DNA of 64,000 bases from Paracoccus endophyticus (GTDB taxonomy: Bacteria; Pseudomonadota; Alphaproteobacteria; Rhodobacterales; Rhodobacteraceae). The stretch is from positions 1 to 64,000 of the forward strand of contig NZ_QLUV01000002.1 in NCBI RefSeq assembly GCF_003286075.1, read 5' to 3'. The notes beneath the pieces are model-generated. The model had not been told where the DNA came from, did not search any database, and worked only from the letters and a program-made list of their open reading frames with translations. Positions 38,375 to 46,183 of this stretch are shown one piece after another. The translations under genes and the position numbers were made by a program. Numbering within the stretch: the stretch's first letter is position 1; each line of letters starts with the position of its first letter.

Positions 38375-39958
38375 ATGGACAAGGCGGCGATGGACAAGGT
38401 CTGGGACGTGATCGTGATCGGCGCCGGGATGGGCGGCGGGCTGTGCGGCCGCGCGCTGGCCGAGGCGGGGCTGTCCGTGCTGTTCGTGGATCGCGGGCGC
38501 GAGGGACCAAGGCGCGCCGTCAACGCCCTTGACTGCGCCGATGACGACGCCTTTGCCCGCAGCCTGCACGGCTGCTGGCCCACCCGGCTGCGCGGCCGCT
38601 TCGATGGCAGGCCCGTCACCGACTATGCGATGCAGGGCACCGGGCCGGGCGGGACCTCGGTCTTCTACGCCGCCTCGCTGGAACGCCCCGAGCGGCACGA
38701 CCTGGAATCGACCGCCGCAATGCCGCACCCCACGGGTGGCTGGCCGGTGGGCTTTGACGAGTTTCGCCCCTGGTTCGACCGCGCGCAGGCGCTGATGGCG
38801 CTGTCGGGCACGCCCGACCCGCTGCGGCCCGATGCGGTGGCCCCCCTGCGCGACCCGCCCCCCTTGTCGCCGGCCGAGACAGGGCTGGTCGAGCGCTTGC
38901 AGGCGCGCGGCCTGCACCCGTACCGGATGCACCTGGCGATTCGGGGCGGTCCGGGCTGCATGGAGTGCATCGGCCACAAATGCCCGCGCGACTGCAAGCA
39001 GGACGGACGCTCGGCCGGGGTCGAACCGGCGCTGGCCACGGGCCGCGCGGCCTTTCTGGGCGACACCGTCGTGCGGCGCCTGTGCGGCGGGCCGGACCGC
39101 ATCACCCATGTCGAGGCCGAGACGGCCGGCGTGCCCGTGACGCTGCGCGCGCAGGTCTTCGTGCTGGCCGCGGGGGCGCTGGGGTCGCCGCATCTGCTGC
39201 TGGCCTCGGCCGGGCGCACCTGGCCGCAGGGCTGCGCCAACGAAAGCGGGCTGGTCGGCCGCGGGCTGATGTTCCACCTGGGCGAGCGGGTGGCGATCTG
39301 GCCGCCGCGCGGCCTGGACCGCACAGGACCGCTCAAGACGTTGTGCCTGCGCGATTTCTATGCGCACGAGGGGCGCCGCCTCGGGCTGTTCCAGTCGCTG
39401 GGGGTGCCCGCCAGCTATGGCAACATCGTGCACCTGCTGAACGAACGCTACGACCGCTCGGTCCTGCGCCGGTTCCGGCCGGGGCGCGAGTTCACGCGCA
39501 TCCCGGCGCTGATCGCGGCGCGCCTGCTGGGCGAGGCGCGGGTGTTCGTCGGCATCCTCGAGGATCTGCCGCTGGACGACAACCGCGTGACCCACGACCC
39601 GGCGCATCCCGACGCCTTCACCTTTGTCTATCGCCTGTCCGACGACCTGCGCGCGCGGCGGGCGCTGTTTCGCCGCCGCATCAAGCAGGGGCTGCGCGGC
39701 ATTCGGTCGATCTTTCTGTCGCTGCAGCCGGAACTGAACCTGGCCCATCCCTGCGGCACGCTGCGGTTTTCCGACGATCCCCGGCGCGGCGTGCTGGACC
39801 GCGATTGCAGGGCGCATGGAATTAACAATCTTTATGTGGCAGATTCCTCTTTCATGCCCACTTCGACAGGGGTGAACCCCAGCCTGACCATTGCGGCCAA
39901 CGCCCTGCGCGTTGCCGACGTGATCGCCCGCAGGCAGGGCCAGCCGGCAGGGCGATAG
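38375..39958 (+). CDS. GMC-family FAD-dependent oxidoreductase with a cysteine cluster
   Basis: This 527-residue flavoprotein has an N-terminal Rossmann motif DVIVIGAGMGGGLCGRALAEAG, a GMC-type GTGPGGTSVFYAASLERP, FVLAAGALGSPHLLLAS and a C-terminal GMC_oxred_C region (NLAHPCGTLRFSDDP, LYVADSSFMPTSTGVNPSLTIAANALRVAD). It oxidises alcohols or sugars using FAD. It contains four closely spaced cysteines, C195, C198, C203 and C207, in CMECIGHKCPRDC, which could hold a metal or Fe-S centre. It lies 9 bp after the acyltransferase and 15 bp before an SDR, so the pair may create an unusual sugar for the polymer. There is no signal peptide. Confidence 0.88.
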   Translation: MDKAAMDKVWDVIVIGAGMGGGLCGRALAEAGLSVLFVDRGREGPRRAVNALDCADDDAFARSLHGCWPTRLRGRFDGRPVTDYAMQGTGPGGTSVFYAASLERPERHDLESTAAMPHPTGGWPVGFDEFRPWFDRAQALMALSGTPDPLRPDAVAPLRDPPPLSPAETGLVERLQARGLHPYRMHLAIRGGPGCMECIGHKCPRDCKQDGRSAGVEPALATGRAAFLGDTVVRRLCGGPDRITHVEAETAGVPVTLRAQVFVLAAGALGSPHLLLASAGRTWPQGCANESGLVGRGLMFHLGERVAIWPPRGLDRTGPLKTLCLRDFYAHEGRRLGLFQSLGVPASYGNIVHLLNERYDRSVLRRFRPGREFTRIPALIAARLLGEARVFVGILEDLPLDDNRVTHDPAHPDAFTFVYRLSDDLRARRALFRRRIKQGLRGIRSIFLSLQPELNLAHPCGTLRFSDDPRRGVLDRDCRAHGINNLYVADSSFMPTSTGVNPSLTIAANALRVADVIARRQGQPAGR

Positions 39959-39973
39959 GGACGAGGCAGGACG

Positions 39974-40816
39974 GTGGAGGATATGCGAGGCGCTGATCGG
40001 CAGGTGGCTCCGGCCGACCGGCCGACCGTGGACGGTCGCACCGCGCAGGCGGGCGGGTCGGGGGGCGGCCGGGTTGCGCTGGTGACCGGCGCCAGTTCCG
40101 GCCTGGGGCGGGCGCTGTCGGTCGAACTGACCGATCGCGGCGTGACGGTCATCGGCGTCGCCCGCCGGCCCGACTCGCTGGCCGCGACCGGGGCACTGTG
40201 CGCCGGGGGGTTGTTCCATCCGCTGACCGGCGACGTGCGCGACGCGCAGCGGCTGCGCGACATCGTTTCGCAGACAGAGCAGCGGATCGGCCCGATCGAC
40301 ATCCTGATCAACAACGCCGCCGTCTATCGCCGCCACGATTTCCTGGCGGTCGAGGCCGAAGCCGTGGTGGATGAGCTTGCCATCAATCTGAACGGCTATG
40401 TGAACGCGGCCAGTGCCGTGCTGCCGGGGATGGCGGCGCGCGGGCGCGGGCGGATCGTCAATGTCAGCAGCTTTGCCGGGGGCGAGCCGCTTGCCGGCAG
40501 CCTGGGCTACAGCGTCAGCAAGGCCGCCGTGCGCGCCCTGACCCCGGCGCTCGCGGCCGAGACCCGCGCGCGCCTGCCCGACATTGTCATCAGCGAATGG
40601 CTTCCCGGCGTCCTGCGGACCGGCATGGGCCTGCCGGACTCGCTGGACCCGGCGACGGCCGCCGTGTGGGGCGCCAATCTGGCCCTGGACAACAACCCGG
40701 CGTTGCATGGGGCCGTGTTCCTCAGGGACAGGCAGCTGCTGCCGCCGCGCGGGACCGCGCAGCGGCTGAAGGATCTGCTTTTGATGCGTTTGCCGGTGCA
40801 ACCGCTAAGGTTGTGA
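39974..40816 (+). CDS. Short-chain dehydrogenase/reductase
   Basis: This 280-residue Rossmann-fold enzyme has an N-terminal extension of about 30 residues, the NAD(P) motif LVTGASSGLGRALS, NNAAVYRRHDF, the catalytic Ser in IVNVSSFAGGEP and the YxxxK pair in LGYSVSKAAV. It probably works with the GMC flavoprotein encoded just before it. A GTG at 39974 preceded by GAGGCAGGA is taken as start, with an ATG three codons later as an alternative. The substrate is unknown. Confidence 0.87.
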   Translation: MEDMRGADRQVAPADRPTVDGRTAQAGGSGGGRVALVTGASSGLGRALSVELTDRGVTVIGVARRPDSLAATGALCAGGLFHPLTGDVRDAQRLRDIVSQTEQRIGPIDILINNAAVYRRHDFLAVEAEAVVDELAINLNGYVNAASAVLPGMAARGRGRIVNVSSFAGGEPLAGSLGYSVSKAAVRALTPALAAETRARLPDIVISEWLPGVLRTGMGLPDSLDPATAAVWGANLALDNNPALHGAVFLRDRQLLPPRGTAQRLKDLLLMRLPVQPLRL

Positions 40817-40882
40817 TGGAAGGCGGTGGGCCTGCCATGCTATCGGGTGGCGGCAATGTCACGGGACGGGGCGGGTGAGACG

Positions 40883-41797
40883 ATGGGACTGGCGCGACTG
40901 CGCCGCGTGATCGCGGCGGTTCTGATGACGGCAGCGGCAACGCCGGCGGTGGCCGAACCCTGGCCGGTGCGCGATCAGGCGCGGGTGCTGTTCTTCGGCA
41001 ACAGCCTTGTCCATCATCTGACCGACAGCGACACCACCACGGTGCCCCACTGGCTGGCGCTGATGGCGCGGCATGCGGGAAAATCCTTTGCCGTGGACGG
41101 GGTGTGGGGCTTTCCGCGCCAGTTCTCGGCCGACCTTCCGCCCACCGGCAACTGGGCCTTCAAGGAGGCGCGTCCCGTCACCACCGGCTGGGGCAAGCTG
41201 GACGCCGCCCGCTATGACCTGGTGATCCTGAACACCGAGAACTATGTCCATTATCGGGGGCCCGAGCGTCGCTATGAAGGCGACAACCCCACCGGCGAAT
41301 CGCCGGTCAGCGCGACGCTTGCCGTCACCGACTGGGTGGCCGCGGCGAACCCCGCCACGCCCTTCTGGATCTATGAGGGCTGGCCCGACATGACCCCGCT
41401 CGTCCGCAGCTTTCCGCCCCGCCCGCGCGAGCTGGCCCGCTATCACGCCTTTGCACAGGGCGAGTATCACGACTGGAACCGCGCGTTCGTCGCGGCGCTG
41501 AACCGCGAGCGCCCGGGCCGCGACATCCGGCTGATCCCGGTCAGCCGCGTCATGGCCGAGCTGATGACGCAGCCCGACCTGGCCGCCCTGCCAGTCGAGG
41601 CGTTCTATTCCGACATCTCGCCTCATGGCACCGCGACGACCTATCTGCTGGCGGCGATGGTCACCTATGCGGCGGTCTATGGCGAACGGCCGCCGGCCGG
41701 GTTCACGGTCCCCGAAGGGATCGAGCCGGTGGTCGCGCAAGGCTACGAAGGGCTTGCAGACCGCATCTGGGCGGCGATGGCGCCGGGCGCCGGCTGA
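40883..41797 (+). CDS. Secreted SGNH-like protein of the EPS locus
   Basis: This 304-residue protein has a signal peptide (RRVIAAVLMTAAATPAVAEP, cleavage near residue 24). The mature part starts with RVLFFGNSLVHHLTDSD, an SGNH-like block in which GNS replaces the usual GDS, and ends with FYSDISPHGTATTYLLAAM, where the D-x-x-P-H-G segment resembles the catalytic Asp/His block. It is probably a periplasmic esterase or acetyl-transfer helper for the polysaccharide. An in-frame ATG at 40856 is an alternative start. The activity is inferred from fold motifs only. Confidence 0.7.
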   Translation: MGLARLRRVIAAVLMTAAATPAVAEPWPVRDQARVLFFGNSLVHHLTDSDTTTVPHWLALMARHAGKSFAVDGVWGFPRQFSADLPPTGNWAFKEARPVTTGWGKLDAARYDLVILNTENYVHYRGPERRYEGDNPTGESPVSATLAVTDWVAAANPATPFWIYEGWPDMTPLVRSFPPRPRELARYHAFAQGEYHDWNRAFVAALNRERPGRDIRLIPVSRVMAELMTQPDLAALPVEAFYSDISPHGTATTYLLAAMVTYAAVYGERPPAGFTVPEGIEPVVAQGYEGLADRIWAAMAPGAG

Positions 41798-41800
41798 TCC

Positions 41801-43150
41801 ATGCGCGCCGCACTGACACGGATGAGCCGGGGCGAGAGCCTTCTGCACCGCGCGGCCCGCGGGTCGGCCTGGACGATCATCGGCGTCTTCGGGTCGCAGG
41901 GCATCCGGCTGGTGTCGAACCTGATCCTGACGCGCCTGCTGTTTCCCGAGGTGTTCGGCGTCATGGCCCTGGTCATGGTGATGATCCAGGGCCTGAACAA
42001 TTTCTCGGACGTGGGCATCACCCCGGCCGTGCTGCAAAGCAAGCGCGGCGACGACCCGGCGTTCCTGGACACGGCCTTCACGTTGCAGGCGATCCGGGGC
42101 GTGGCGCTGTGGCTGGCGTGCTGTGCGCTGGCCTGGCCTGCCGCGCAGTTCTACGAGGTGCCGGAGCTGGCGCTCTACCTGCCGGTGGCGGGGTTCACCT
42201 CGGTCATCTGGGGCCTTCAGACCACCCGCATCGAGGAGGCGAATCGCCATCTGCGGCTGGGCCAGCTGACCCGGATGGAAATGCTGTGCCAGCTTGTCAC
42301 CACCGCGATGACCGTGGCGCTGGCGATGGTCATGCAGTCGGCCTGGGCGCTGGTGATCGCGCTTGTGCTGGGGGCGGTGGTCAAGGTGATCGCCGCCGAC
42401 CGGATGCTGCCGGGGCACCGCAACCGGTTCCGGTGGGATGCGGCGGCGGCGCGCGAGATGATCGGCTTTGGCAAGTGGATCTTTCCCAGCACGATCGTGG
42501 GGTTCGGGCTGGCCCAGGGTGACAAGGCGATCCTGGGCAAGTACCTCAGCCTGGCGGGCCTGGGCCTCTACAACATCGCGTTCTTCCTGGCCAGCTTTGC
42601 GCTGCAGATGGGCATGACGGTGATCTGGCGGGTGATGATCCCGATCTATCGCGAATCGCCCCCCGGCCTCAGCCACGAGAACTTCCTGCGCGTCCGCCGC
42701 ATCCGCATGGCGCTGACGGCGGGGTTCCTGGGCGCGCTGGCGGTGATGGCGGCGCTGGGGCCGTGGCTGGTCGAGGTGCTGTACGACGACCGCTATGCCA
42801 CGGCGGGCGGGATGGTCCGGCTGATCGCCTGTGCCACGATCCCGCAGATCATCCTGCTCAGCTATGACCAGTCGGCGCTGGCCGCTGGCGATTCGCGGCG
42901 GTTCTTTGCGCTGACGGTGATCCGGGCGGTGCTGTTCCTGGGGCTGTTCTGGCTTGGCGTGCATCACTGGGGCCTGGCGGGCGGGCTGGCCGGGCAGGCC
43001 CTGGGCGCGATCCTGGCGTATCCCGCGACGGTCTGGCTGGCCCGCCGCCACGGGGCCTGGGACCCGCTGCATGACGTGCTGGCTGTTGCGGCGGGGCTGG
43101 CCATCGCCGCCGCCTTTGTTCGCCCGAGTCAGGTCGTGGGACTGTTCTAG
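41801..43150 (+). CDS. Wzx-type lipopolysaccharide/EPS flippase (MOP superfamily)
   Basis: This 449-residue integral membrane protein has about 12 hydrophobic segments and the polysaccharide biosynthesis family N-terminus GSAWTIIGVFGSQGIRLVSNLILTRLLFPEVFGVMALV. Members move undecaprenyl-linked oligosaccharide repeats across the inner membrane. It fits with the Wzy-like, Wzz-like and ExoY-like proteins to form a Wzx/Wzy-dependent pathway. It follows the SGNH-like gene by 3 bp and closes this operon; the next gene has its own regulatory site. Confidence 0.9.
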   Translation: MRAALTRMSRGESLLHRAARGSAWTIIGVFGSQGIRLVSNLILTRLLFPEVFGVMALVMVMIQGLNNFSDVGITPAVLQSKRGDDPAFLDTAFTLQAIRGVALWLACCALAWPAAQFYEVPELALYLPVAGFTSVIWGLQTTRIEEANRHLRLGQLTRMEMLCQLVTTAMTVALAMVMQSAWALVIALVLGAVVKVIAADRMLPGHRNRFRWDAAAAREMIGFGKWIFPSTIVGFGLAQGDKAILGKYLSLAGLGLYNIAFFLASFALQMGMTVIWRVMIPIYRESPPGLSHENFLRVRRIRMALTAGFLGALAVMAALGPWLVEVLYDDRYATAGGMVRLIACATIPQIILLSYDQSALAAGDSRRFFALTVIRAVLFLGLFWLGVHHWGLAGGLAGQALGAILAYPATVWLARRHGAWDPLHDVLAVAAGLAIAAAFVRPSQVVGLF

Positions 43151-43153
43151 GCG

Positions 43154-43173
43154 ACCTGTCCAAACAGACAGTT
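43154..43173. promoter_or_regulatory. Lux-box-like dyad upstream of the VPEID-CTERM gene
   Basis: ACCTGTCCAAACAGACAGTT matches the lux-box outer positions (ACCTGT-N8-ACAGGT) at 11 of 12 bases and has the core CCTGTC-N6-GACAGT. It ends 63 bp before the ATG of the small VPEID-CTERM gene, just after the flippase stop. A TAGGAT at 43194-43199 could serve as -10 element, at almost the same distance from the dyad as in the Wzy promoter. Confidence 0.55.
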
Positions 43174-43236
43174 GCGCGGATTTTCGCCGACCCTAGGATC
43201 GCCTTACGCTGTTTTTTATCCTGAGGTGATTGCCCA

Positions 43237-43440
43237 ATGCATCGTCTGTTTGCAACCTCCGTAGCCGCTGTCGCGGCCCTGTCCAGCCCGGCCATGGCAA
43301 AGCCCTGGTGGTGGCCGACGCGCCCGCCGGTCCATCGCGTGCCCGAGATCGACCTGTACAACGGCACTGGCGCCGCGATGGCGGTCGTCGCGCTGGGCCT
43401 GCTGCTGTGGGACCGCCGCCGCCGGTCGGTCCGGTCCTGA
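43237..43440 (+). CDS. VPEID-CTERM sorting-signal protein (exosortase E substrate)
   Basis: This 67-residue protein has a Sec signal peptide (residues 1-21, ending SSPAMA), a 13-residue mature segment KPWWWPTRPPVHR, the sorting motif VPEID at residues 35-39, a membrane span at about 44-58 and a basic tail DRRRR. This is the tripartite signal of the VPEID-CTERM class processed by exosortase E. If cut near the motif, only some 13-18 residues rich in Trp and Pro would remain, perhaps as an anchor for polysaccharide or lipid. It sits directly upstream of the exosortase gene and is separated from it by a strong hairpin. Confidence 0.9.
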   Translation: MHRLFATSVAAVAALSSPAMAKPWWWPTRPPVHRVPEIDLYNGTGAAMAVVALGLLLWDRRRRSVRS

Positions 43441-43454
43441 CCACGACAACGGCC

Positions 43455-43491
43455 TTGTCCAGCCCGGCAGTTCTTACGCCGGGCTGGACAA
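43455..43491 (+). terminator. Strong hairpin between VPEID-CTERM and exosortase genes
   Basis: A perfect 14-bp inverted repeat, TTGTCCAGCCCGGC at 43455-43468 and its complement at 43478-43491, encloses a 9-nt loop. It begins 15 bp after the stop of the small gene and ends 20 bp before the exosortase ATG. There is no T-run after it, so it may act as a partial terminator or as an mRNA 3' stabiliser that keeps the substrate transcript more abundant than that of the exosortase. Confidence 0.7.
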
Positions 43492-43511
43492 ACCTGCAGC
43501 GCCTGGGGGCC

Positions 43512-45059
43512 ATGTCCGCGCTGCTGTTGGTTCAGCTGTTTCTTATTGCCCTTGTTTATCAATTCATCCGCGACATCGACTGTCCCACCTTCGGCAACCA
43601 GGCGGCCTGCGATGCCGTGCGCGACGGGTTGGGCCGCGCGCTGGCCGTCATGGCGGTGCTTGCCCTTGCCATCCCGGCCCGGCGGCGTGCCTTCGGGTTC
43701 CTGTGGCAGCGGGGCGGATCGGGCGGGCTGTTTGCTCGCCGGTCTGTCCTTCTGGCGCTGGCGGGCCTGGCGATCGCGCTGTTGCCGGCCCTGGCGCCGA
43801 CCCCGGCGTTCGAGCCGCTGTTGCCGCTGTTTGCCCTTTTGTGGGCGGTCGGGCTGGGCCTGATGGCCGCGGCCGTGCTGGGATCTGCGGGCGGCCTGCG
43901 CGACTGGACGGGGGCGGTGCGCGGCGCCGGCCCGGTCATGGCCGGGGTGCTGCTGCTGGCCCTGATCTCGCCCGAGCTGACGGCGCTGGCCGAATACGCC
44001 TGGGACTGGCCCGCGCTGACGCGCCTGACCTTCGACCTGGTGGCGCGCCTGCTGACGCTTGTTCCGGGAACGCTGCACGTCGAGCCTGACGCCCTGATCC
44101 TGGGCTTCGATGCGTTCTTCGTCGAGGTCGGCGGCCCCTGCTCGGGGCTGCAGGGCTTTGCCCTGATCACCCTGATGCTGACCGTCTACCTCACGCTGTT
44201 CCGCGACCGGCTGGCCTTGCCGCAGGCGCTGGTCCTGATCCCGATCGGCATCGCGGCCAGCTTCGTGCTGAACGTGCTGCGGATCGCGGTGCTGGTCTGG
44301 ATCGGGGCGCGGGTCTCGCCGCAGCTGGCGGTGGACGGGTTTCACAGCCACGCGGGCTGGCTGACGTTCACCCTGCTCAGCTTTGCGCTGATCGGGGTTG
44401 GCCATGGGGTGTTCGCCCGGCCCGCGACGGGTCTTGCCGCAGCCCCGCTGCCGCCGATGCGCCGCGACCCCGCGGCGGCGATGCTGGTGCCGCTGATCGT
44501 GATGCTGCTGACCGGGCTTGCCGCGGCGACCCTGGTGTCGGTGCCGTCGCTGGCCTATCCCGCCCGCGCGCTGGCTGTGGCGGGGGCGCTGGCCCTGTTC
44601 ATCCCCTATTGGCGCGGGCTGGACTGGCGGCCGGCGGCCGTGCCGGTGGCGGCGGGGCTGATGGCGGGGGCCTTCTGGCTGGTCACGGCCACGGCTGCCG
44701 CCGACCCGGCGCTGTCCGCAGCACTGGCCGCATTGCCGCCCGCCCTGTCGGCGCTGTGGATCGTCTCGCGCCTGGCGGGCGCGATCCTGCTGGTGCCGCT
44801 GGTCGAGGAAGCGGCGTTCCGCGGCTTCCTGATCGGCACCCTCGGGGGCACCAGAACAGGACGGCTTGTGCTGCTGGTCGTCTCCGCCGCGCTGTTTGCG
44901 CTGCTGCACGCGCACCCGGCGGCCCTTGTCGTGGGGCTGGTGTTCGGGGCCGTCTATCTGCGCCGGATGCGCCTGGCCGATGCCGTCTGGGCGCACGCAG
45001 CGGCCAATCTGGTCACGGCCGCGGCGGCGGCCCTGTCGGGCAACTGGGCGGTGGTCTGA
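43512..45059 (+). CDS. Exosortase E/protease, VPEID-CTERM system (exosortase-CPBP fusion)
   Basis: This 515-residue polytopic membrane protein joins two enzymes. The first half has the exosortase triad: Cys210 in GGPCSGLQG, Arg257 in VLNVLRIAVLVW and His278 in DGFHSHAGW. The second half is a CPBP (Abi/CAAX-type) intramembrane protease with LVEEAAFRGFLIG (E432, E433) and LLHAHPAALVVGLVFGAVY. The fusion defines the exosortase E family that processes VPEID-CTERM proteins, one of which is encoded just upstream. It acts in the inner membrane, presumably cutting and transferring the substrate. The ATG at 43512 follows TGGGGG; upstream extensions would run through the hairpin and the substrate gene. 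Confidence 0.92.
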   Translation: MSALLLVQLFLIALVYQFIRDIDCPTFGNQAACDAVRDGLGRALAVMAVLALAIPARRRAFGFLWQRGGSGGLFARRSVLLALAGLAIALLPALAPTPAFEPLLPLFALLWAVGLGLMAAAVLGSAGGLRDWTGAVRGAGPVMAGVLLLALISPELTALAEYAWDWPALTRLTFDLVARLLTLVPGTLHVEPDALILGFDAFFVEVGGPCSGLQGFALITLMLTVYLTLFRDRLALPQALVLIPIGIAASFVLNVLRIAVLVWIGARVSPQLAVDGFHSHAGWLTFTLLSFALIGVGHGVFARPATGLAAAPLPPMRRDPAAAMLVPLIVMLLTGLAAATLVSVPSLAYPARALAVAGALALFIPYWRGLDWRPAAVPVAAGLMAGAFWLVTATAAADPALSAALAALPPALSALWIVSRLAGAILLVPLVEEAAFRGFLIGTLGGTRTGRLVLLVVSAALFALLHAHPAALVVGLVFGAVYLRRMRLADAVWAHAAANLVTAAAAALSGNWAVV

Positions 45060-45085
45060 GCCCCCGGCGCATTGAATACGGGCGG

Positions 45086-45114
45086 CGGCGGTCGGATTGC
45101 CACACCGACCGCCG
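45086..45114 (+). terminator. Hairpin after the exosortase gene
   Basis: CGGCGGTCGG at 45086-45095 pairs with CCGACCGCCG at 45105-45114 around a 9-nt loop, followed by TT. It lies 26 bp after the exosortase stop and 79 bp before the next start, and is a likely terminator. Confidence 0.6.
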
Positions 45115-45193
45115 TTGGACCCGGTCCGGTGCGGCCGGGCTTGCCGCAACCGCTGCGTGTGCTAGCGTTGCGCCGACACGGACAGGACGCCCG

Positions 45194-46183
45194 ATGCCCG
45201 ATCCAGACCCCCTGCATCCGCCCGCCGCGGTGGTCATCGGCCGCAACGAAGGGGCGCGGCTGTCGGCCTGCCTTGCCTCGCTGGCCGGGCAGGCAACGCC
45301 GCTGGTCTATGTCGACTCCGGCTCGACCGACGACAGCCTGGCGCGGGCGCGCGGCGCGGGCGCCGACGTCGTGGCCCTGGACATGGCGCAGCCCTTTACC
45401 GCCGCGCGGGCCCGCAATGCCGGGTTGGACCGCGCCCGCGCGCTGGGGGCGTCGGGGCTGGTGCAGTTCGTGGACGGCGACTGCATCGTCGAGCCCGGCT
45501 GGCTGGACAGCGGCCGGGCGGCGCTGGCCGCCGATCCGTGGCTGGCCTGCGTGGCGGGACGCCGGGCCGAGGTTGCGCCGGACCGATCGCTGTACAACCT
45601 GGCGTGCGATGTCGAATGGGACACGCCGGTCGGCCCCGCACTGGCCGTGGGCGGCGACATGCTGGCCCGGATCGACGCGCTGGCGGCTGTGGGCGGGTTT
45701 GACCCCACCCTTATCGCCGGAGAGGAGCCCGAACTGTGCCTGCGCCTGCGCCGCGCCGGCTGGCGCATTGCGCGCCTTGACGCCCCGATGACGCGCCATG
45801 ATGCCGCGATGGACCGCTTTGGCCAGTGGTGGCGGCGCATGCGCCGGGGCGGCCACGCCTTTGCCGAGGTGTCGTGGCGTCATCGGGCGGACGGGCAGGG
45901 CTTCTGGCGGGCCGAGACGCGGCGCGCCCTGATCTGGGGCGCGGGCCTGCCCCTGGCGGTCGTGGTGGCGGGGGCCCTGCACCCGGCCGGCTGGGCGCTG
46001 GCGCTGGTCTGGCCCCTGCAGGGGCTGCGCCTTGCGCGGCGCGACCGGACCGGCCGCCCCCACCGCCTGCGCCGTGCTGGGCTGATGATGCTGGGCAAGT
46101 CCGCCGAGGCCCTGGGCGTGGCCGAATACCACATGCGCCGGCTGGCGGGCCGCCGACGCGACCGGCTGATCGAGTACAAATGA
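45194..46183 (+). CDS. Glycosyltransferase family 2
   Basis: This 329-residue protein has a GT-A domain (AAVVIGRNEGARLSACLASLAG, VDSGSTDDSLA, VQFVDGDCIVEPGWL with the metal-binding DGD, and FDPTLIAGEEPELCLRLRRAGW) and a hydrophobic C-terminal segment that may touch the membrane (LIWGAGLPLAVVVAGAL). It probably adds a sugar to the lipid-linked repeat on the cytoplasmic side. Its stop overlaps the next glycosyltransferase start as ATGA. Confidence 0.88.
   Translation: MPDPDPLHPPAAVVIGRNEGARLSACLASLAGQATPLVYVDSGSTDDSLARARGAGADVVALDMAQPFTAARARNAGLDRARALGASGLVQFVDGDCIVEPGWLDSGRAALAADPWLACVAGRRAEVAPDRSLYNLACDVEWDTPVGPALAVGGDMLARIDALAAVGGFDPTLIAGEEPELCLRLRRAGWRIARLDAPMTRHDAAMDRFGQWWRRMRRGGHAFAEVSWRHRADGQGFWRAETRRALIWGAGLPLAVVVAGALHPAGWALALVWPLQGLRLARRDRTGRPHRLRRAGLMMLGKSAEALGVAEYHMRRLAGRRRDRLIEYK

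Noticed and set aside
35927..40801. A 1624-codon open frame on the minus strand
   Set aside because: It runs antisense to the polymerase, acyltransferase, GMC and SDR genes, is rich in Arg, Pro, His and Gln, and shows no domain. High GC content removes stop codons in this frame.
43230..43511. Upstream extension of the exosortase reading frame
   Set aside because: It overlaps the VPEID-CTERM gene and the hairpin and shows no exosortase similarity; the ATG at 43512 follows TGGGGG.
45178..45187. GACAGG half-site before the GT2 gene at 45194, considered as a fourth lux-box-like site
   Set aside because: No CCTGTC arm lies six bases upstream, so the dyad is absent.
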